Assembly (NCBI GenBank): GCA_905214615.1
Contig: CAJMMX010000025.1
Location: forward strand, 1-30,615
Source of the DNA: an uncultured bacterium
Lineage (GTDB): Bacteria > Actinomycetota > Coriobacteriia > Coriobacteriales > Coriobacteriaceae
Length of the DNA: 30,615 nt
Reading direction: 5' to 3'
Position numbers and translations under genes: made by a program. This document shows, piece after piece, positions 1 through 7,807 of this stretch. The notes under the pieces are model-generated. The model had not been told where the DNA came from and did not search any database. It saw only the letters and a program-made list of their open reading frames with translations. Numbering within the stretch: position 1 is the stretch's first letter; every line of letters starts with the position of its first letter.

Positions 1-12
1 TGACGATAGCTA

Positions 13-216
13 CTGGACAGTTAGTTCAGATACGTATAAGGCGACGGGCATTCGAGGCGTTTCTAAGGGCCTTCGAGGGTGATTTGAGGGTAAATATGCG
101 GCGGTTGTACTCGAAAACGATGAGCTTTGGGCGGCATGGCATCCGCCGGGGAGCTCAGAAGGCTCCGAACGGCCCTTTGGGGCTTTAAAAAATACGTATC
201 TGAACTAATTGTCCAG
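13..216. mobile_element. MITE-like element with 25-bp terminal inverted repeats
   Basis: The left arm (13-37) begins CTGGACAGTTAGTTCAG and ends with the palindromic ATACGTAT. The right arm (192-216) is its reverse complement with 24 of 25 positions matching. The 154-bp interior codes for nothing convincing, but has smaller inverted repeats: AAGGGCC near 65 against GGCCCTT near 172, a GGCGGATGCC-type stem near 133-152, and GGAGC/GGCTCC near 151-167. No clear target-site duplication flanks it. A further copy of the left arm lies at the right edge of the window. A non-autonomous transposon-derived element is the best reading; a structured RNA is the alternative. Confidence 0.6.
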
Positions 217-236
217 GGAAGGTTGGCGAGGGATAG

Positions 237-272
237 AAAAAGGGCCGGAATCGAGCTTCCGACCCTTTAAAA
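237..272 (-). terminator. Intrinsic terminator of prs
   Basis: On the minus strand a stem pairing AAAGGG.CGGAA with TTCCG.CCCTTT is followed by a T-run, 30 bases after the prs stop codon. The right arm of the inverted-repeat element lies just downstream. Confidence 0.8.
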
Positions 273-301
273 GCATCAAAGATGATGCGATGCGCGTTGG
301 A

Positions 302-1288
302 CTACAGCGCGAAGTCGCCGCCGACGAGCGTGGAGACGGGCTCCTCGTGGTAAACGGCGGAAATGGCCTGGGCGAACTCCTCGGCGACCGAGATGGTCTT
401 GATCTTGCCGCCGACCTCGACGGGGATGGCGTCGGTGACGACGCACTCGACGATGGGGGCATCGTTCAGGCGCTCGATGGCCGGGCCGGAGAAGATGCCG
501 TGGGTGGCGCACACGTAGATGTCGCCGGCGCCCATTGCCTTGAGCTCCTTGACGTTGGCGCACAGGGTGCCAGCGGTGTCGATCATGTCGTCGTTGATGA
601 TGCAGGTCTTGCCCTTGATGTCACCGATGATGCCCATGACCTCGGCGGCGTTGTGGCGCGGACGGCCCTTGTGGGCGATGGCCAGGTCGCAGCCGAGCAT
701 GTCGGACAGCTTCTTGGCGGCCTTGGCGCGGCCCACATCGGGGGAGACGACAACCAGGTTGTCGGTGTCGAAGTGCATGTCGTTGTAGTACTGGCCAAAC
801 AGCGGCAGTGCGGACAGGTGGTTAACCGGGATATCGAAGAAGCCCTGGATCTGGCCCTGGTGCAGGTCGAGGGTGATGATGCGGTTGACGCCGGCGCGCT
901 CGAGCAGGTTGGCGACGAGGCGGGCGGTGATGGGCTCGCGCGGGCCGGCCTTGCGGTCCTGGCGGGCATAGCCGTAGTGGGTGATAACGGCGGTGATGGA
1001 GCGGGCGGATGCGCGCTTGGCAGCGTCGGTGGCGATGAGCAGCTCCATGAGCATGTCGTTGACGTTGCCGCCGGCCACGGACTGAATCAGGAAGACGTCG
1101 GCGCCGCGGACGGTCTCGTCGTAGCGGGCGTAAATCTCACCATTGGCGAACTGCTTTAGCGTAAGGCCCGAAAGCTCGACCCCAAGGTACTCAGCAATCT
1201 TCTGAGCGAGGGGACGGTTGGAGGAACCGGAATACACGCGGATGGACTTGCGCATATTCTCCGACTTCTCGGGATCATTAATCGGCAT
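302..1288 (-). CDS. prs: Ribose-phosphate pyrophosphokinase (PRPP synthetase)
   Basis: This cytoplasmic enzyme makes 5-phosphoribosyl-1-pyrophosphate from ribose 5-phosphate and ATP, feeding purine, pyrimidine, NAD, His and Trp synthesis. The 328-residue length is usual for class I enzymes. Visible signatures are SSNRPLAQKIAEYLG near the N-terminus, the divalent-cation motif DLHQGQIQGFFDIP at about 140-153, VVSPDVGRAKAAKKL, and the PRPP-binding loop CIINDDMIDTAGT at about 230. The ATG at 1288 is preceded by AAGGAGA at good spacing, so it is preferred over the internal Met 12. It lies downstream of glmU on the same strand, the order also known in Bacillus. A terminator separates the two genes, so prs probably has its own promoter. 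Confidence 0.97.
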   Translation of the reverse strand: MPINDPEKSENMRKSIRVYSGSSNRPLAQKIAEYLGVELSGLTLKQFANGEIYARYDETVRGADVFLIQSVAGGNVNDMLMELLIATDAAKRASARSITAVITHYGYARQDRKAGPREPITARLVANLLERAGVNRIITLDLHQGQIQGFFDIPVNHLSALPLFGQYYNDMHFDTDNLVVVSPDVGRAKAAKKLSDMLGCDLAIAHKGRPRHNAAEVMGIIGDIKGKTCIINDDMIDTAGTLCANVKELKAMGAGDIYVCATHGIFSGPAIERLNDAPIVECVVTDAIPVEVGGKIKTISVAEEFAQAISAVYHEEPVSTLVGGDFAL

Positions 1289-1332
1289 TACCCTTCTCCT
1301 TTATATCGAATGCCATATAGATGCCTTGTTGC

Positions 1333-1338
1333 ATTGTA
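1333..1338 (-). promoter_or_regulatory. Possible -10 box of prs
   Basis: TACAAT on the minus strand lies 45 bases before the prs start, in the gap after the glmU terminator. No good -35 box is visible. The same hexamer occurs at similar distance upstream of coaX and folP. Confidence 0.3.
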
Positions 1339-1425
1339 ACCGTGCGGCGGGGTTTATCGGGTCTTGATAACGTCTTTACCGTCAACGGACACGAACCGAC
1401 CACTCATCCGGTCGCGCAGGTCACG

Positions 1426-1466
1426 ATAGAAAAAAGGAGCCGTCCCCATGGAACAGCTCCTTTTGT
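1426..1466 (-). terminator. Intrinsic terminator of glmU
   Basis: On the minus strand AAAAGGAGC pairs with GCTCCTTTT, with further pairing across a short loop, followed by a run of six T. It begins about 15 bases after the glmU stop. Confidence 0.85.
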
Positions 1467-1479
1467 GCTTGGTAAAACG

Positions 1480-2892
1480 TTATACCTCGTCGTCCTCGTG
1501 CAGACGGCGGCGATAATCGGCGGCCCAGCCCTCAATATTTACCTGACGGGCGCGGCCCAGACCAAGTGCGTCGGCCGGGACCGGCTCGGTGATGACGGAG
1601 CCTGCGGCCACGAGCGCGCCGTCGCCGATCTGGGCGGGCGCGACCATCATGGTGTCGGAGCCGATGAAGGCGTCCTTGCCGATGACGGTCTTGTGCTTGT
1701 GCACGCCGTCGTAGTTGCAGGTGATGGAGCCCGCGCCCACGTTGACGCCGGAGCCCATGGTGGTGTCGCCGATGTAGGACAGATGCGGCACCTTGGAGCC
1801 CTCGCCGATCGTGGACTTCTTGATCTCCACGTGCGTGCCGGCTTTGGAACCGTCGAGCATGTGAGTGCCCGGGCGCAGGTAGGCGCGCGGGCCGCAGTCG
1901 ACGCCGTTCTCGATGACGGCCTCGATGGCGATGGTCTCATCGATGGTGCAGCCGCTGCCGACGGTGGTGTCGGTGAGGCGGCTGTTGGGGCCGAGCTGGC
2001 ACTCCTCGCCCACGGTGACGTGGCCGATCAGGTGCGTCTGCGGCCACACGACGGTGTCGCGGCCGATGGTGGCGTCGGGGCCGATCCAAGCCTGCGTGGG
2101 GTCGATGAACGTGACGCCCTCGGCCATCCAGTGCTCGTTGATGCGGTCGCGCGCGATGGCGGTAAGCTGCGCGAGCTGGATGCGGCTGTTGACGCCCAGG
2201 CCGTCGCGGTAGTCGTCGCAGTGGAAGATGGAGACTGCCTGGCCGTGACCCTTGAGGATTTCGAGCATGTCGGGCAGGTAGTACTCGGACTGCGCGTTGT
2301 CGTTGCCGATCTCGTTAATGTGGGCGGCGAGCTGCGCGCCGTCGAAGGCGTAGCAGCCGGCGTTGCACTCGAGTAGCTCGGCGGCCTGCTCGGGCGTGCA
2401 GTCCTTCTGCTCGATGATGCGCTCGATCTGACCATCGGCGCCCAGCTTGATGCGGCCGTAGCCAAAAGGATCGGGCGGGGTCATGGTCATGACGGTGCAG
2501 GCGAGCTCGCCGGTGGCGACGGTCTGTGCGAACTTGGCGACGGTGCCGGCGGTGATGAGCGGCAGGTCGCCGTTGAGCACGACGACGGGGCCTTGCGTGA
2601 TGCCACAGGCCTCGAGCGCGACCTTTACGGCGTGGCCGGTGCCCAGGCGCTCGGTCTGCTCGACGCACTCGACTTTGGTGGCGCTGTTGGCGTAGGCGCC
2701 GTCGATGAGGGCGCGCATCTCGTCGGCGTGGCTGCCGATGACGACCACGACGCGGCTGCAGCCGGCCTTGATGGTGGCGTCGACGGTCCACTGGACCATG
2801 GGCTTACCCAGGATCTTGTGCGAAACCTTGCAGTGGTTCGACTTCATGCGGGTGCCCTCGCCGGCGGCGAGGATAATTGCGGTTGCGTCCAT
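1480..2892 (-). CDS. glmU: Bifunctional GlmU: GlcN-1-P acetyltransferase / GlcNAc-1-P uridyltransferase
   Basis: It makes UDP-N-acetylglucosamine for peptidoglycan and wall polymers. The N-terminal uridyltransferase half shows the nucleotide-binding loop LAAGEGTRMKS at residues 7-17, then LNGDLPL and GYGRI. The C-terminal half is a left-handed beta-helix of hexapeptide repeats with the acetyltransferase segment RPGTHMLDGSKAGTHVEIKK, the catalytic His in PHLSYIGD and GAGSITCNYDG. The reading frame is open upstream to 2964, but the ATG at 2892 begins MDATAIILAAGEG as family members do and follows AGGAGA, giving 470 residues. The prs gene lies just downstream. Confidence 0.96.
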   Translation of the reverse strand: MDATAIILAAGEGTRMKSNHCKVSHKILGKPMVQWTVDATIKAGCSRVVVVIGSHADEMRALIDGAYANSATKVECVEQTERLGTGHAVKVALEACGITQGPVVVLNGDLPLITAGTVAKFAQTVATGELACTVMTMTPPDPFGYGRIKLGADGQIERIIEQKDCTPEQAAELLECNAGCYAFDGAQLAAHINEIGNDNAQSEYYLPDMLEILKGHGQAVSIFHCDDYRDGLGVNSRIQLAQLTAIARDRINEHWMAEGVTFIDPTQAWIGPDATIGRDTVVWPQTHLIGHVTVGEECQLGPNSRLTDTTVGSGCTIDETIAIEAVIENGVDCGPRAYLRPGTHMLDGSKAGTHVEIKKSTIGEGSKVPHLSYIGDTTMGSGVNVGAGSITCNYDGVHKHKTVIGKDAFIGSDTMMVAPAQIGDGALVAAGSVITEPVPADALGLGRARQVNIEGWAADYRRRLHEDDEV

Positions 2893-2925
2893 GTGATCTC
2901 CTGTTACGTTATTAGAGACGTGTGT

Positions 2926-2953
2926 TTGGAAACGATACACGGCGCAATATGAT
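2926..2953 (+). promoter_or_regulatory. Candidate promoter of the ECF transporter operon
   Basis: TTGGAA (2926-2931) and TATGAT (2948-2953) are separated by 16 bases and lie about 130 bases before the first ECF gene. No riboswitch-like structure was recognised between them and the gene. Confidence 0.35.
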
Positions 2954-3083
2954 ACCGCAGGCATATGATGAGCGCGTAACGATTGGCGCGCGTCGGCCGA
3001 TGTCGTTGCCGCCGGTGTGGCGTTTGCGCTGGTTGTGTATGGCGGAGGCGCTGCGGCGTTGACGTTTGAGCGAGGGGATGAGG

Positions 3084-3977
3084 GTGCCCGTGGATATCAT
3101 GCGAGAGGAATCGGGCAACGAGCCCGTCGCGGCATTCTCGATGTCGCATCCGGCGGTGCCGGCACTCTACATGGTGCTGACGTTGGGGCTCACCATGTTC
3201 TCGATGCAACCGGTGCTGATCGCGCTGTCGCTCGCGGGCGGGTTGGCGTATGGATTTGCGACGCGCGGGGCTGCCCACACGTTGGGCGCGCTTCGCTGGC
3301 AGCTGCCGGTGATTTTGATCATTGCACTGGTCAACCCGCTGTTTAGTGCATCGGGCTCGACCGAGCTTTTCCATATTGGCATGCGCGCAGTGTATTTGGA
3401 GAGCATGGTATACGGCCTGTGTATGGGCGGGCTGTTTGTGGCGAGCGTGCTGTGGTTTGAGGCTGCGGCGTCGATGCTCGAATACGACAAGGTGCTCGCG
3501 TTGCTGGGCAACGCCGCGCCGGTGCTCGCGCTCATGATCTCGATGTGCATGCGGCTTATCCCGCAGTTTTTGCGCCGCGGCCGCACGGTGCTGGCGGTGC
3601 AGGACGCGATCGATGTGCCGGGGCGCGCGCCGGCTGACCCCGTGCGCTCGCGCCTGCGGGCGTCGAGCGTGCTGATGGGCTGGGGCATGGAAGATTCGCT
3701 TGAGCGCGCGGATGCCATGCGCTCGCGCGGGTGGGGTGCTGCGCCGCGCCGTACGACGTATGCGCGGTATCGGCTGAGGCGCGGCGATGTTGCCGCGCTG
3801 GTTGGACTTGCAGTGTTTGGTGCCGCCGCGGTGGCGGTGGCATGGACCGCGACAACGCAGTATTCGTTTTACCCGCAGCTTTCGGTGCCCGCGCCGTGGC
3901 TGGGCTATGTCGTGTACGCTGCCTGGATGGTGCTGCCCTGCGTGCTGTATGCGATCGATGAGAAGAGGTTCGGCTGA
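3084..3977 (+). CDS. ecfT: ECF transporter transmembrane (T) component, EcfT/CbiQ family
   Basis: This is the membrane coupling subunit of an energy-coupling-factor importer. It transmits ATP hydrolysis by the EcfA ATPases to the substrate-binding S component. The ~297-residue protein has hydrophobic segments near the N-terminus, in the middle and at the end. Between them is a long cytoplasmic region with the Ala-Arg-Gly helices typical of the family: a SMCMRLIPQFLRRGRTV stretch and, later, ERADAMRSRGWG, the second T-component motif that contacts the ATPases. The start is uncertain. GTG 3084 has GAGGGG six bases upstream; TTG 3066, ATG 3078 and ATG 3099 are in frame too. Its TGA overlaps the ATG of the ATPase gene, indicating translational coupling. 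Confidence 0.9.
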   Translation: MPVDIMREESGNEPVAAFSMSHPAVPALYMVLTLGLTMFSMQPVLIALSLAGGLAYGFATRGAAHTLGALRWQLPVILIIALVNPLFSASGSTELFHIGMRAVYLESMVYGLCMGGLFVASVLWFEAAASMLEYDKVLALLGNAAPVLALMISMCMRLIPQFLRRGRTVLAVQDAIDVPGRAPADPVRSRLRASSVLMGWGMEDSLERADAMRSRGWGAAPRRTTYARYRLRRGDVAALVGLAVFGAAAVAVAWTATTQYSFYPQLSVPAPWLGYVVYAAWMVLPCVLYAIDEKRFG

Positions 3978-5620
3978 TGGCTCGGTTGGATAGGGGCCCG
4001 GTGTCGGGCGCGGCGTGCGACCCGGATATGCCGGCGATTGAGGTGCGGAGCCTGAGCTTTACCTACCCCGGGGCTGATGCTGCGGTGCTCGAGGGGCTCG
4101 ACTGGTCTGTCCCCCAAGGTGCATTTGTGCTGCTTGTTGGCGGTACCGGATCGGGTAAGTCGACGCTGCTGTCGTTGCTCAAGCCCGAGATCGCTCCGGC
4201 GGGCGAGTGCACTGGCGATGCGCGCGTGCTGGGCGAGAGCGTTGCCGACATGGACGTGCGCGCGTCTGCGGAGCGCGTGGGCTACGTGTTTCAGGATCCC
4301 GAGAACCAGATTGTGTGCGAGACCGTGTGGCACGAGATGGCGTTTGGCCTGGAAAACTTAGGCATGTCGCGCGACGAGATGCGTCGCCGTGTTGCCGAGA
4401 CCAGCTATTTCTTTAGTCTGGAGGACTGGCTTCATCGCGATACCGACACGCTTTCGGGTGGCCGCAAACAGCTGCTGTCGCTTGCCGCCGTCCTGGCGCT
4501 GCGTCCGCGTGTGCTGCTACTCGACGAGCCCACGTCTCAGCTCGATCCCGTTGCCGAGAAGAATTTTCTGCACGCGCTGTTTCGCGTGAACCGTGAGCTG
4601 GGCTGCACGGTTGTTGTGGCTACGCATCAGCCGCGCCCGATGCTCGAATACGCGACGTGTGCGTACCGGATTGAGGACGGTCGCGTGCGCGAGGTGGCGG
4701 ATATGGCTTCTTTGGGACGCCGAGAATCGCTGTTTTCCGACGACATGTTGGGGTGGGGTGCCGTCCGATGTGCAAAAAACGGAGTATTCAGCAGGCGTGA
4801 GGACAATTTGGGCTCTCTGGAGCCGCCCGGGGACGTATCGAGCGCGAAAAAAAGTTCGAAATTGGACAAATCGTCCGAATTTGTGGCGCAAACGTCGCTC
4901 GAGAACGGCTCGGAAGCCTTCCCGCGCACGGATGGGAGCAGAATACTCCAAAAAATGTACGGCGGGTCGGCTACCACCCTGGCAGGGAGCTGGTTTCGCT
5001 ACGATCGCGCGGGCGGTTGGGTGCTGCGCGGGCTCGACGTGGCGTTTTCGGCCGGTGCGGTGCATGCGATCGTGGGCGGCAACGGATGCGGTAAGTCGAC
5101 GATGCTTTCGGTGCTGGCCAAGACTGCCAAGCTGCAACGTGGTCGTATGGTGCGCGGGGCGGCCTCGGCTGCGCTGCTGCCGCAGAACCCCAAGGCCCTG
5201 CTGGTTGCCGAGACGGTGCGCGACGAGCTGATGGAATGGGCTTCGGCCTGCGGGTACGACGAGGCTATGGCGCGGGAGCGCGCGGCGAGTCTGGGGCTCG
5301 CGGACTTGGGGGAGCGCCACCCCTATGACCTTTCGGGCGGACAGCGTCAGCTGCTTGCGTTGGCAAAGCTGCTGTTGATCGGCCCCGAACTGCTATTGCT
5401 CGATGAGCCCACCAAGGGTTTGGACCTGGCCAGCCGCCGCATCATCGCCCGCGCCCTGCGCGACCATGCGCAGGCTGGCGGCACCGTCGTCATGGCGACG
5501 CACGACCTAGACTTTGCCGAGCAGGTTGCCGATGACATTTCCATGATGTTTGATGGCGAGATCGCCTGCATGGAGCCGCCGACCGACTTCTTTGCCGACA
5601 ACGTGTTTTATAGGGCGTGA
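3977..5620 (+). CDS. ECF transporter fused double ATPase (EcfA-EcfA')
   Basis: Two ABC ATPase domains in one 547-residue chain power an ECF importer. Domain 1 has Walker A GGTGSGKST (residues 55-63), Q-loop FQDPENQ, signature LSGGRKQ, Walker B LLLLDEPT and switch His in ATHQP. Domain 2 has GGNGCGKST (about 367), LSGGQRQ (about 452), LLLLDEPT and ATHDLD. All catalytic elements look intact. The linker (about 262-329) is unlike the rest: Ser/Lys-rich, encoded by visibly AT-richer DNA and bounded by inverted repeats, so it looks like an inserted repeat element translated in frame. The ATG overlaps the ecfT stop, with AGAGG upstream. Double-ATPase fusions are known in ECF systems. Confidence 0.93.
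   Translation: MARLDRGPVSGAACDPDMPAIEVRSLSFTYPGADAAVLEGLDWSVPQGAFVLLVGGTGSGKSTLLSLLKPEIAPAGECTGDARVLGESVADMDVRASAERVGYVFQDPENQIVCETVWHEMAFGLENLGMSRDEMRRRVAETSYFFSLEDWLHRDTDTLSGGRKQLLSLAAVLALRPRVLLLDEPTSQLDPVAEKNFLHALFRVNRELGCTVVVATHQPRPMLEYATCAYRIEDGRVREVADMASLGRRESLFSDDMLGWGAVRCAKNGVFSRREDNLGSLEPPGDVSSAKKSSKLDKSSEFVAQTSLENGSEAFPRTDGSRILQKMYGGSATTLAGSWFRYDRAGGWVLRGLDVAFSAGAVHAIVGGNGCGKSTMLSVLAKTAKLQRGRMVRGAASAALLPQNPKALLVAETVRDELMEWASACGYDEAMARERAASLGLADLGERHPYDLSGGQRQLLALAKLLLIGPELLLLDEPTKGLDLASRRIIARALRDHAQAGGTVVMATHDLDFAEQVADDISMMFDGEIACMEPPTDFFADNVFYRA
4760..4963. mobile_element. Putative repeat element inserted in frame inside the ECF ATPase gene
   Basis: The left arm (GCCGT at 4760, then GGAGTATTCAGCA at 4781-4793) is mirrored by the right arm (AGCAGAATACTCC at 4937-4949, then ACGGC at 4959-4963). 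Each arm has an A-rich tract between its two blocks. An inner inverted repeat, AATTGGAC/GTCCGAATT, lies near 4859-4881. The 204 bp equal 68 codons with no stop in the ecfA frame, and they coincide with the linker between the two ATPase domains. Membership of a dispersed family is inferred from structure only. Confidence 0.5.
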
Positions 5621-5624
5621 TGGG

Positions 5625-6338
5625 ATGACGGATTATCGCGTCGCGCGCCTGCTCGCAAAACTGGAGATACCGCTGCTGCTGGCGGTGCCAGCCGTGATGG
5701 CTGCGGCGTTGCTGGCGGGCGTTGAACAGGCGGCGCTTGCCATGCTTGTCGTGGTGGCGCTGGTGCTCGCGCTGTTCTTTGCGGGCTACGAGGCGTCGCG
5801 CCCGGGCTTACGCCAGATTGTGCCAACGCTGGTTCTGGCGGCGTTGGCTGCGGCGGGGCGCATTCTGTTTGGCCCCATTCCCGACTTTAAACCGGTGAGC
5901 GCCATCGCCATTATCGCGGGGGCGACGCTTGGTTGCCGCAATGGTTTTATGGTTGGCGCGCTGGCGGCGCTGACCAGCAATTTCTTTTTTGGACAGGGCA
6001 TGTGGACGCCGTGGCAGATGTATGCCTGGGGGCTCGTGGGATACGTTGGCGGTGCGTTGGCGCATGCCGGCGCTTTTGATCGCGCCGATGGCACCGTGCG
6101 TATGCCGGCGCTGTTGATCTACGGCTTTGCTTCGGGTTTGCTGTACGGCGTTGTGATCAACGCGTATGACATCATTGGGTTTGTACAGCCGCTCACGTGG
6201 GCGGGTGCCATGGCGCGTCTTGCCACCGCCGTACCGTTCGATATCACGCACGGCCTTGCGACCTGCGTGTTTTTGGTCGCCCTGTACAAGCCTTGGTGTC
6301 GCCGCATCAACCGAGTCGTCGTGAAATACGGGCTGTAG
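5625..6338 (+). CDS. ECF transporter substrate-specific (S) component, substrate unknown
   Basis: This 237-residue, very hydrophobic protein has about six membrane segments and is the likely substrate-binding subunit of the ECF importer encoded just upstream. The central stretch GRILFGPIPDFKPVSAIAII, followed by an Asn-Phe-Phe-Phe-Gly-Gln-Gly-Met-Trp-Thr-Pro-Trp-Gln-Met segment, is characteristic of one S-component group seen beside T and A genes. I cannot assign its ligand; vitamins, their precursors or cobalamin-type compounds are possible. The frame opens upstream inside the ATPase gene, but ATG 5625 directly follows the ATPase stop and gives MTDYRVARLL. S components encoded with their own T and A subunits form group I (dedicated) ECF systems. 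Confidence 0.85.
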   Translation: MTDYRVARLLAKLEIPLLLAVPAVMAAALLAGVEQAALAMLVVVALVLALFFAGYEASRPGLRQIVPTLVLAALAAAGRILFGPIPDFKPVSAIAIIAGATLGCRNGFMVGALAALTSNFFFGQGMWTPWQMYAWGLVGYVGGALAHAGAFDRADGTVRMPALLIYGFASGLLYGVVINAYDIIGFVQPLTWAGAMARLATAVPFDITHGLATCVFLVALYKPWCRRINRVVVKYGL

Positions 6339-6377
6339 GGTTGGTTACGCCGGGGCGGGAATCAATACTGCCGAAGT

Positions 6378-6545
6378 GCCATTTCAAAACTATGCCGGTT
6401 TACGGGGCTAGATTAGCGCGGGCCGACCATACCAGCATTTTTCGAAATAGGGCACACCGTCTACCTGCGATTTTATTATCTCGGAATTGCGTATGGTTAG
6501 GGGTTCGCGATTCAGCCCCGTAAACCGGCAAAGTTTTGGAATGGC
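6378..6545. mobile_element. MITE-like element with 32-bp terminal inverted repeats
   Basis: Arm 6378-6409 contains GCCGGTTTACGGGGCT and matches the reverse complement of 6514-6545 at 30 of 32 positions. The 104-bp interior has no coding signal. It lies 39 bases after the S-component stop and may serve as a transcriptional stop by folding. The arm sequences differ from those of the element at 13-216, so this is a separate family. Confidence 0.55.
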
Positions 6546-6569
6546 CGGCTGAGATGACGGGCATCGTGG

Positions 6570-6871
6570 CCCTCAGAGAGCCAAATTGATCCATTTTCTT
6601 CCGTCCCCAAATGTCCCCAGGGAATCAGTTGACGGCGCTTGCCACGAAACTGGCCCATCTACTACGTTTAGCTTGATGCCCCCGACAATGTTCGCGTTTT
6701 ATGAAAAACCGCAGGCTTTCTACCTGCGGTTTTCTTTTGGCGTTGTTCGCTGTGGTTGAGGGTGGTGGCTTAAACGTAGTAGATGGGCGTGTTTCGTGGC
6801 GGATGGGTCACACGGATACCCTCACGAGGCCCAAAATGATCCGTTTTCCTCCGTCCCCAGGGGATCAGTTG
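6570..6871. repeat. Composite repeat: direct repeats flanking a 160-bp inverted-repeat unit
   Basis: Two direct copies (6570-6631 and 6819-6871) share CCCTCA, then TGATCC.TTTTC.TCCGTCCCC and a GG.ATCAGTTG end; the first has a small insertion. Between them a 30-bp inverted repeat (6641-6670 against 6771-6800, 28 of 30 matching, containing CCCATCTACTACGTTTA) encloses a terminator-like hairpin. This fills the gap between the ECF operon and the ExoIII gene, and nothing coding was recognised in it. Confidence 0.55.
6704..6738. terminator. Bidirectional terminator-like hairpin
   Basis: AAAACCGCAGG (6705-6715) pairs perfectly with CCTGCGGTTTT (6723-6733) around a 7-base loop, with T-rich sequence on the plus-strand side and A-rich on the other. 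It lies in the middle of the composite repeat, where the plus-strand ECF operon and minus-strand exonuclease gene converge. Confidence 0.65.
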
Positions 6872-6874
6872 GGG

Positions 6875-7693
6875 CTAGGGCTCTAGCGTGAGGGTGACGG
6901 GGCAGTGGTCGCTGCCAAAGATGTCGCTGCGGATGCCGGTGTCGCGTACGTTGTCGGCGATTGCGTCGCTTACCAGGAAGTAGTCGATGCGCCAGCCTGC
7001 GTTGTTCTTGCGGGCATTAAAGCGATAGCTCCACCAGCTGTAGACGCCCTCGACGTCGGGGTTTGCCGTGCGCCAGGTATCGGTAAAGCCGGCGTTGAGC
7101 AGCTCGGTAAACTTGCCGCGTTCTTCGTCCGAAAAGCCGGCGTTGCCGCGGTTGGACTTGGGGTTCTTAAGGTCGATTTCCTCGTGCGCCACGTTAAAGT
7201 CGCCGCAGGTCACGACGGGTTTGCCGGTCTCGCGCTCGAGTGCGTTCAAAAAGCCGCGGTAGGCATCGTCCCAGGCCATGCGCACATCGATGCGCGCGAG
7301 CTCATTTTGGGCGTTGGGCGTATAGACGTCGACAAACCAGAATTTGTCGAACTCCAGCGCGCAGACGCGGCCCTCGGTCGCGGCTTGGGCAACGAGCTCG
7401 GCAGCCTCGCCTTCGTCGGCGTAGGGTAGCAGCGCGTCGGCGTGCAGCACGCGCAGCGGTTCCTGGCGGCTAAAGACCGCAGTGCCCGAATAGCCTTTAC
7501 GCTCGGCGTAGCTCCAGGTTTGGTGATAGCCGGGCAGGTCAATATCGACCTGGCCTTCTTGCAGCTTGGTCTCTTGCAGCGCCAGGATATCGACGTCGAG
7601 TTCTTGCGCGATCTGGATAAAGCTCGGGTCCTTTTTGAGCACGGCGCGCAGGCCGTTGACGTTCCACGAGGCGAAAGTGTAAGTCTGAGGCAT
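6875..7693 (-). CDS. xth: Exodeoxyribonuclease III / AP endonuclease
   Basis: This 272-residue protein of the ExoIII (EEP) family cleaves DNA 5' of abasic sites and removes 3'-blocking groups in base-excision repair. Motifs are in order: SWNVNGLRA (Asn for metal binding), LQETKLQ (catalytic Glu), DVYTPN, CGDFNVAHEEID (Asp and Asn), WRIDYFLVS and the terminal GSDHCPV with the catalytic Asp-His pair. The length is normal. The ATG follows AAGGAC at good spacing. It is divergent from the sirtuin gene, with 114 bases between the two starts. The subgroup name (xth or exoA) is a matter of convention. Confidence 0.95.
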   Translation of the reverse strand: MPQTYTFASWNVNGLRAVLKKDPSFIQIAQELDVDILALQETKLQEGQVDIDLPGYHQTWSYAERKGYSGTAVFSRQEPLRVLHADALLPYADEGEAAELVAQAATEGRVCALEFDKFWFVDVYTPNAQNELARIDVRMAWDDAYRGFLNALERETGKPVVTCGDFNVAHEEIDLKNPKSNRGNAGFSDEERGKFTELLNAGFTDTWRTANPDVEGVYSWWSYRFNARKNNAGWRIDYFLVSDAIADNVRDTGIRSDIFGSDHCPVTLTLEP

Positions 7694-7807
7694 GGTGTCC
7701 TTTCGACGGGGTTGGCAGGCTTAAGATTAGCGCAACAGGGGCGGGGCGGGCCCCGCGGACGACGGCGCAATCGCAGTCGCCCCGATCAACAAGGACGGAG
7801 GGCTCAT

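Noticed and set aside
209..1159. Long open frame on the plus strand opposite prs
   Set aside because: It is antisense to a clear PRPP synthetase and has the Val/Asp/Gly/Ala-rich composition typical of high-GC shadow frames.
1321..2376. Long open frame opposite glmU
   Set aside because: Antisense to conserved GlmU motifs; no ribosome-binding site or recognisable domain.
2893..3083. Riboswitch upstream of the ECF operon
   Set aside because: No cobalamin, thiamine, FMN or preQ1-type conserved core was recognised.
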